Source: Lachnospiraceae bacterium
Lineage (GTDB): Bacteria > Bacillota_A > Clostridia > Lachnospirales > Lachnospiraceae
Assembly: GCA_017553665.1 (NCBI GenBank)
Contig: JAFZKM010000002.1
Location: 1 to 7,933 of the forward strand
Reading direction: 5' to 3'
DNA: 7,933 bases
Shown here: in pieces, positions 4,434-7,933 of the stretch
Position numbering within the stretch: position 1 is the first letter of the stretch
Layout: each line of letters opens with the position of its first letter
The notes under the pieces: model-generated
Told to the model about the DNA's origin: nothing
What the model saw: the letters and a program-made list of their open reading frames with translations, nothing else
The model's database searches: none
Program-made: the position numbers and the translations under genes

Positions 4434-6938
4434 ATGGCGGAATCGGGTTTTGACATGGAAGCGTTGAGCAGGCTGCCCGCGGAGCAGGCGCATAAACTGC
4501 TCTATAAGGCCGTGTTCGGGAAGGAACCGGACCTTATTGCCCCGAAGGATCTGAACGAGAAGCTTCAGTGGCTGATGGTGCACAGGTACGGTGAGAATGT
4601 CGCGCCTTTCGCGGACAAGCTCGCGGTGCGCGATTACGTGAGAAAATGCGGATTCGCGGATACTCTGCCCGGACTTTACGCCGTATATGAGGATTCGTCG
4701 GCCATTGATATAGACGCGCTTCCGGAACGATTCATCTTAAAGTGCAATCACGGCTCCGGGCCGCTGTTTTACTCGATCTGCAAGGATAAGAGTAAGTATG
4801 ACAGGGCAGCTGAATTCGTGAAGCTGGACCGCGCGTTGGGACTCGATTTTTCGAGAGTAGGACTTGAATACCATTACAGATACATTAAACCATATATTTA
4901 CGCGGAGGAACTCTTAGGTGACAACTGCACCGACTATAAGTTTTTCTGCTTCGGAGGCGTGCCGAAATACGTGAAGGTGATCGCCGACCGCGCGGATAAA
5001 GACGAGTCGGGAAAACAGATCAAGCACCAGGATTATTACGACATGGATTGGAACTTCCGGCCCATGGTAAAGGATGACAATTCCATGGGCGGAGGCCTTG
5101 AAAAACCTGCGCTTTTCGAACGCATGAAGGAGATCGCGGCTGTGCTTTCAGAGCCTTTTCCGATGGCAAGAGTGGACCTGTATCAGGAGAATGGAAAGGT
5201 ATACTTCGGCGAGATTACGCTTACGCCCGCTACGGGCCTGAATCGGACAGATAAACAGGAGACTCTGGATCTGTTCGGAGAACTGACGGATCTCGACCAC
5301 TGGTACCCCGAAAAGCTGGGCTTTGAGCGCTCCGGAGAGTCGGAGAAGCTCTTAAAAGTTGCTGCGGAAGCAAAAACCGAAAACAAAAAGATGAACTACA
5401 GTCTTATTAACAATATGCGTAAAACCGCGGCCGCGATACTTGCGGATCCGCAGAAACTCAGCACTATTTCCATGGATGACGCCAAAATGGTCATGAAGGA
5501 CTGCTGCACTATCATCGGCAGCGACGCGGATATTGCGCTGAAATGCGACTACGCGGATATCCTTTACAGGATAGCATTCCGCGAGGACATGAGCCTCGAA
5601 CAGTGCTGGCAGATATACTGGAACCTGAACCGCGCATTTTTTGTGACGGATGGGCTGAAACTGCGGCAGGGCAGTCTCGATGAGCTGTACGGGTACATAT
5701 TCGATTTCGTGAAGAGCATGATCGATATGTCCGCGCGACCTTTTGTTCCGAGGGAAAAGAGAAACGGAAAAAGGGCCGTGGTCATCACGAGCCAGTTCTT
5801 GAAAGTAGGGCATGCGCCCACGCGAAGAGTACTCGATTACAGCTATACCCTGCAGCATGAATTCGGCATGCAGGTGACGATCATAAATGACGCCGGGATG
5901 CATTATTATCGGCATCCCGAGCTTGAAGGCGTGGTGGAATTCAATTTCCTCGATGAGTACAGTGCTGCGGACCATATAGATCATCGCGGCGAGCGCTTTG
6001 AATTCCTGCAGATAGGAGCGCTGATGCCTGACCTGAGCGTTATCGGGCAGCTGACAGATATAATCTATTCGATAAACCCGGCTTTTGTGCTTAATATAGG
6101 CGGATCTTCGCTTGTCGCGGATCTGTGCGACGGCTTCACGACCGTGGCTTCACTTCCGTGCGCGTTTACTCTCGCGGTTTCCCGCTGCAGTAATCTGCTG
6201 CTCGGACGCAGGCTTGAGGGAGACGCGAAGGCACAGGCGGACGCTGCTTTTGCCGATATCGGCAGAAATCTTCTGCCGCCAGGAAGAGGACCGATACAGC
6301 AGTATCAGCGTGTGATAGAAACCTGTTTTAACTATGTGTATACCGATCCCGGAGTGACCTATACGAGAGCGCAGTTTGGGCTGGGCGAAGAGGATTTCGT
6401 GGCCTGCGCGGTTGGACACAGGCTTGATGATGAGATAAGTGAGAGTTTCATGGAAGCCGTGAGTGAGGCAGTGGCTGCGGATTGCGATAACTGCGCGGAT
6501 GGAAAACGCTTGAAGATCGTCTTTGTCGGTAAGCTGGCTTCGAATGAGCGCATATTGAGCATGGTACCTGAGACTATCAGGGAGAAGTGCAGAGAGCGCT
6601 TCGTGTTCACCGGCCCGTTGGAAGGCGCGAGCGCGTTTGTGAAACTTGCGGATATTACGCTGAATCCTGAGCGCAGCGGCGGCGGAAGAGCGGCGTTCGA
6701 AGGTTATTGCTTCGGAAAGCCCTCGGTATCGCTGCGTAAGGGTGATGCCTATTGGGCCGGAGTGTATGAGTTCGGCGCTCAGACTTGGAAGGATTATACG
6801 GAGCTGGTATTAAAACTCAAAACGGATACTGCTTTCTATGCGGAGATGTCAGAGCTGGCCCGTAAGCGTGCGGAGGAGCTGTCCGACATCACCGCCACAC
6901 AGCGAAAAATGCTGGAAGACCTCGGAATTAATACATAA
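4434..6938 (+). CDS. TupA-like ATP-grasp / GT-B glycosyltransferase fusion protein
   Basis: This 834-residue protein is apparently cytoplasmic, with no signal peptide or clear membrane helix. Residues about 38-290 match the TupA-like ATP-grasp family linked to teichuronopeptide and surface polysaccharide synthesis: LNEKLQWLMVHRYG (40-53), FILKCNHGSG with a likely ATP-binding lysine at 103, CTDYKFFCFGG (165-175), and RVDLYQENGKVYFGEITLTP (246-265) with candidate metal ligands D248 and E260. Residues about 300-440 are helical and not recognised. Residues about 446-834 look like a GT-B glycosyltransferase: VVITSQFLKVGHAPTRRVLD at the start of the first Rossmann half, and LNPERSGGGRAAFEGYCFGK (743-762) as the nucleotide-sugar-binding signature of the second. 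ATP-grasp members join carboxylates to amines or similar groups; the GT half would transfer a sugar. Position after flagellin hints at filament or surface glycan modification, but the substrate is unknown. AGGAG at 4423-4427 supports the ATG at 4434. Confidence 0.8.
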   Translation: MAESGFDMEALSRLPAEQAHKLLYKAVFGKEPDLIAPKDLNEKLQWLMVHRYGENVAPFADKLAVRDYVRKCGFADTLPGLYAVYEDSSAIDIDALPERFILKCNHGSGPLFYSICKDKSKYDRAAEFVKLDRALGLDFSRVGLEYHYRYIKPYIYAEELLGDNCTDYKFFCFGGVPKYVKVIADRADKDESGKQIKHQDYYDMDWNFRPMVKDDNSMGGGLEKPALFERMKEIAAVLSEPFPMARVDLYQENGKVYFGEITLTPATGLNRTDKQETLDLFGELTDLDHWYPEKLGFERSGESEKLLKVAAEAKTENKKMNYSLINNMRKTAAAILADPQKLSTISMDDAKMVMKDCCTIIGSDADIALKCDYADILYRIAFREDMSLEQCWQIYWNLNRAFFVTDGLKLRQGSLDELYGYIFDFVKSMIDMSARPFVPREKRNGKRAVVITSQFLKVGHAPTRRVLDYSYTLQHEFGMQVTIINDAGMHYYRHPELEGVVEFNFLDEYSAADHIDHRGERFEFLQIGALMPDLSVIGQLTDIIYSINPAFVLNIGGSSLVADLCDGFTTVASLPCAFTLAVSRCSNLLLGRRLEGDAKAQADAAFADIGRNLLPPGRGPIQQYQRVIETCFNYVYTDPGVTYTRAQFGLGEEDFVACAVGHRLDDEISESFMEAVSEAVAADCDNCADGKRLKIVFVGKLASNERILSMVPETIREKCRERFVFTGPLEGASAFVKLADITLNPERSGGGRAAFEGYCFGKPSVSLRKGDAYWAGVYEFGAQTWKDYTELVLKLKTDTAFYAEMSELARKRAEELSDITATQRKMLEDLGINT

Positions 6939-7671
6939 ACTCTATTTGATTGTAGATATACGCGAAGTCAACCTCACACTGACCATTCCAGATGGACACC
7001 GGAATACTGTCAGTAAAGGTATAGACCTTCGGCGCAAGCCCGTGTTCAAAATCATATACTATGACCTGTTTTTCGTCCGGGAATACCGTCCAGTATTCCC
7101 GGACGCCTGCGTTCTGGTACTTACGCAGCTTTATTAATACATCCGTTATGGCATTACTCGGCGACACGATCTCTGCCACGAAATCCGGGGCACCCACGAC
7201 GCGAGCTTTTGTGATCTTTGATCTGTCGCATACGACCAGGACATCCGGCATCACCATGGTCTTATCATCACAGTCGAGCTGAACATCGGTGGGAGCCAGG
7301 AAAGGAACGCAGCTGCCGCCGTTTTTTATGATAAATGTTTTGAGTGTAAAAACAATTTCAGCTGCGATACTCTGATGAATAGTCGTAGGTGCTGACATGT
7401 CATAAAAACGTCCATCTATAAGCTCAACTCTGGTTCCTTCGGGGAGCGCAATATACTCATCGATCGTATGGTCGCATGTATCATGGAGACGTCGGACATC
7501 ATCACCGATAAGCACGGATTCGAGCGCAAGGATAGTGCTGAAACGGGGAGAGGTCGTGCTTCCGCCGAATATCTTCTGCACAGTACCCAGCGGAACTCCT
7601 GACTTTTCTGCCAGCATCTTATTCGAGTAACCCAGTTCCTTTTTTCTGATACGCATCTCTTCTATGGTCAT
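6928..7671 (-). CDS. XRE-type HTH fused to Uma2-family (DUF820) endonuclease-like domain
   Basis: The 247-residue protein starts with a Cro/C1-type helix-turn-helix (residues about 4-55: IRKKELGYSNKMLAEKSGVP, then TVQKIFGGST). A Uma2 domain follows (residues about 70-245) with the expected landmarks: VELIDGRFY (82-90), HQSIAAEIV (99-107), D129, MPDVLVVC with the PD pair at 142-143, FVAEIVSPSN with E167, then D177 and K181, and GVREYW (189-194). D143, E167 and the downstream Lys fit the PD-(D/E)XK nuclease pattern, so the active site looks intact. The biological role of Uma2 proteins is poorly understood; many bacteria carry several copies, and most are annotated only as putative endonucleases. 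The ATG has GGAGG (complement of 7678-7682) 6 nt upstream. The 3' end overlaps the convergent neighbour by 11 bp. The HTH and the repeats around its promoter suggest autoregulation. Confidence 0.85.
   Translation of the reverse strand: MTIEEMRIRKKELGYSNKMLAEKSGVPLGTVQKIFGGSTTSPRFSTILALESVLIGDDVRRLHDTCDHTIDEYIALPEGTRVELIDGRFYDMSAPTTIHQSIAAEIVFTLKTFIIKNGGSCVPFLAPTDVQLDCDDKTMVMPDVLVVCDRSKITKARVVGAPDFVAEIVSPSNAITDVLIKLRKYQNAGVREYWTVFPDEKQVIVYDFEHGLAPKVYTFTDSIPVSIWNGQCEVDFAYIYNQIEFMY
7074..7105. repeat. Perfect 13-bp inverted repeat inside the HTH-Uma2 gene
   Basis: CGTCCGGGAATAC (7074-7086) and GTATTCCCGGACG (7093-7105) are exact reverse complements around a 6-nt loop (CGTCCA). A second, smaller repeat follows one base later: CTGCGT (7107-7112) and ACGCAG (7123-7128). 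The region encodes the conserved GVREYW and VFPDE segments. Neither strand has a T tract on the 3' side, so this is not a standard intrinsic terminator. Confidence 0.75.
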
Positions 7672-7696
7672 AAAACGCCTCCGCCTGTAAGCGAAT

Positions 7697-7757
7697 GGAT
7701 ATATTCTGAACCATATTATATCCTAAAACGGTTATAGAAACAAGGATATATTCTGAA
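7697..7757. repeat. Pair of 14-bp direct repeats flanking the HTH-Uma2 promoter
   Basis: GGATATATTCTGAA occurs exactly at 7697-7710 and again at 7744-7757, 47 bp apart start to start. A half-site in the opposite direction, TATATCC, lies at 7717-7723. On the gene's strand one copy ends right at the upstream edge of the -35 box and the other covers the expected transcription start. This fits operators for a DNA-binding protein, most simply the XRE domain encoded just downstream. Confidence 0.62.
7715..7743 (-). promoter_or_regulatory. Sigma-A promoter of the HTH-Uma2 gene
   Basis: Read on the - strand, TTGTTT (complement of 7738-7743) is followed after 17 nt by a perfect TATAAT (complement of 7715-7720). 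The start would be near 7708, leaving a leader of about 37 nt that contains the GGAGG ribosome site. The -35 box matches only TTG; the -10 box and spacing are ideal. Confidence 0.65.
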
Positions 7758-7843
7758 ACGGAGCTGTATATTGTGATGTGGATGAATGTAGTGGGTTATA
7801 TGTGGAATCATTTCGCTATTGTCAATATTTTTGAAATTATAAC

Positions 7844-7871
7844 TTGTATTATCAGATAATTGTGCTATAAT
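7844..7871 (+). promoter_or_regulatory. Extended -10 sigma-A promoter reading out of the window
   Basis: TGCTATAAT (7863-7871) is a perfect extended -10 element. TTGTAT (7844-7849), 16 nt upstream of the -10 hexamer, is a weak -35. A perfect dyad, ATTATC and GATAAT around one central A (7848-7860), fills most of the spacer and could bind a repressor. Transcription would start near 7878. The RNA would begin with AGTGGAA (7884-7890), which can pair with TTCCACT (7919-7925). The gene served lies beyond the right edge. The rest of 7758-7933 shows no convincing open reading frame. Confidence 0.5.
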
Positions 7872-7933
7872 ATAGGTGTATCTAGTGGAAAAACTTAATA
7901 TTTCCTCGACAAAGACTCTTCCACTGTCATAGG

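Noticed and set aside
5060..5090. 8-bp inverted repeats inside the glycosyltransferase gene (5060-5067/5083-5090 and 6260-6267/6271-6278)
   Set aside because: Repeats of this length are expected by chance in several kilobases, and they lie in coding sequence without further signals.
5352..5984. Long - strand open frame (210 codons) opposite the ATP-grasp/glycosyltransferase gene
   Set aside because: It lies wholly inside a gene with clear domain matches on the + strand, its protein has no recognisable motif, and the frame is a by-product of codon bias.
7819..7843. + strand promoter with TTGTCA and TATAAC
   Set aside because: The spacer is only 13 nt, too short for a sigma-A promoter; the extended -10 site further right is much better.
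1..7933. CRISPR arrays, tRNA or rRNA genes, insertion sequences
   Set aside because: No regularly spaced repeats, no tRNA-like cloverleaf or rRNA sequence, and no transposase or terminal repeats were seen.

Overview
The window looks like the chromosome of a motile Gram-positive Clostridia bacterium, most likely a Lachnospiraceae member of the Butyrivibrio/Roseburia type. This rests on the style of the flagellin and FliD proteins, GGAGG-type ribosome binding sites, a flaG-fliD-fliS-chaperone order like Bacillus flaG/yvyC-fliD-fliS-fliT, and promoter matches to Gram-positive sigma-28 (SigD). Genus assignment is an inference; no 16S or other marker is present.

Positions 1-4386 are a late flagellar (filament) cluster, all on the + strand: the 3' part of flaG (cut by the left edge), fliD (filament cap), fliS (flagellin export chaperone), a helical FlgN/FliT-like chaperone gene, and a flagellin gene. 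Sigma-28-type promoters can be read directly upstream of fliS and of flagellin. An intrinsic terminator lies between fliS and the chaperone gene, and a very strong terminator with a UUCG loop follows flagellin. The flagellin promoter sits inside a perfect 12-bp inverted repeat. It is followed by a leader of about 165 nt that carries nine GGA triplets, one in a hairpin loop and two in the Shine-Dalgarno region. This suggests CsrA-type translational control.

Positions 4434-6938 encode an 834-residue protein fusing a TupA-like ATP-grasp domain, a helical middle region and a GT-B glycosyltransferase domain. It lies directly after flagellin and is a candidate for glycan synthesis or modification, possibly of the filament or cell surface. 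No partner gene here proves its substrate.

Positions 6928-7671 on the - strand encode an XRE-type helix-turn-helix fused to a Uma2-family (DUF820) PD-(D/E)XK nuclease-like domain. Its 3' end overlaps the preceding gene by 11 bp in convergent orientation. Its promoter is flanked by two identical 14-bp direct repeats that look like operators. Its coding region contains an unexplained perfect 13-bp inverted repeat. The last 260 bases are non-coding and hold this promoter plus a + strand extended -10 promoter pointing out of the window.

The first five genes form one functional unit: FlaG and FliD act at the filament and cap, FliS and the FlgN/FliT-like protein escort export substrates, and flagellin is the product. 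The last two genes are accessory in character.
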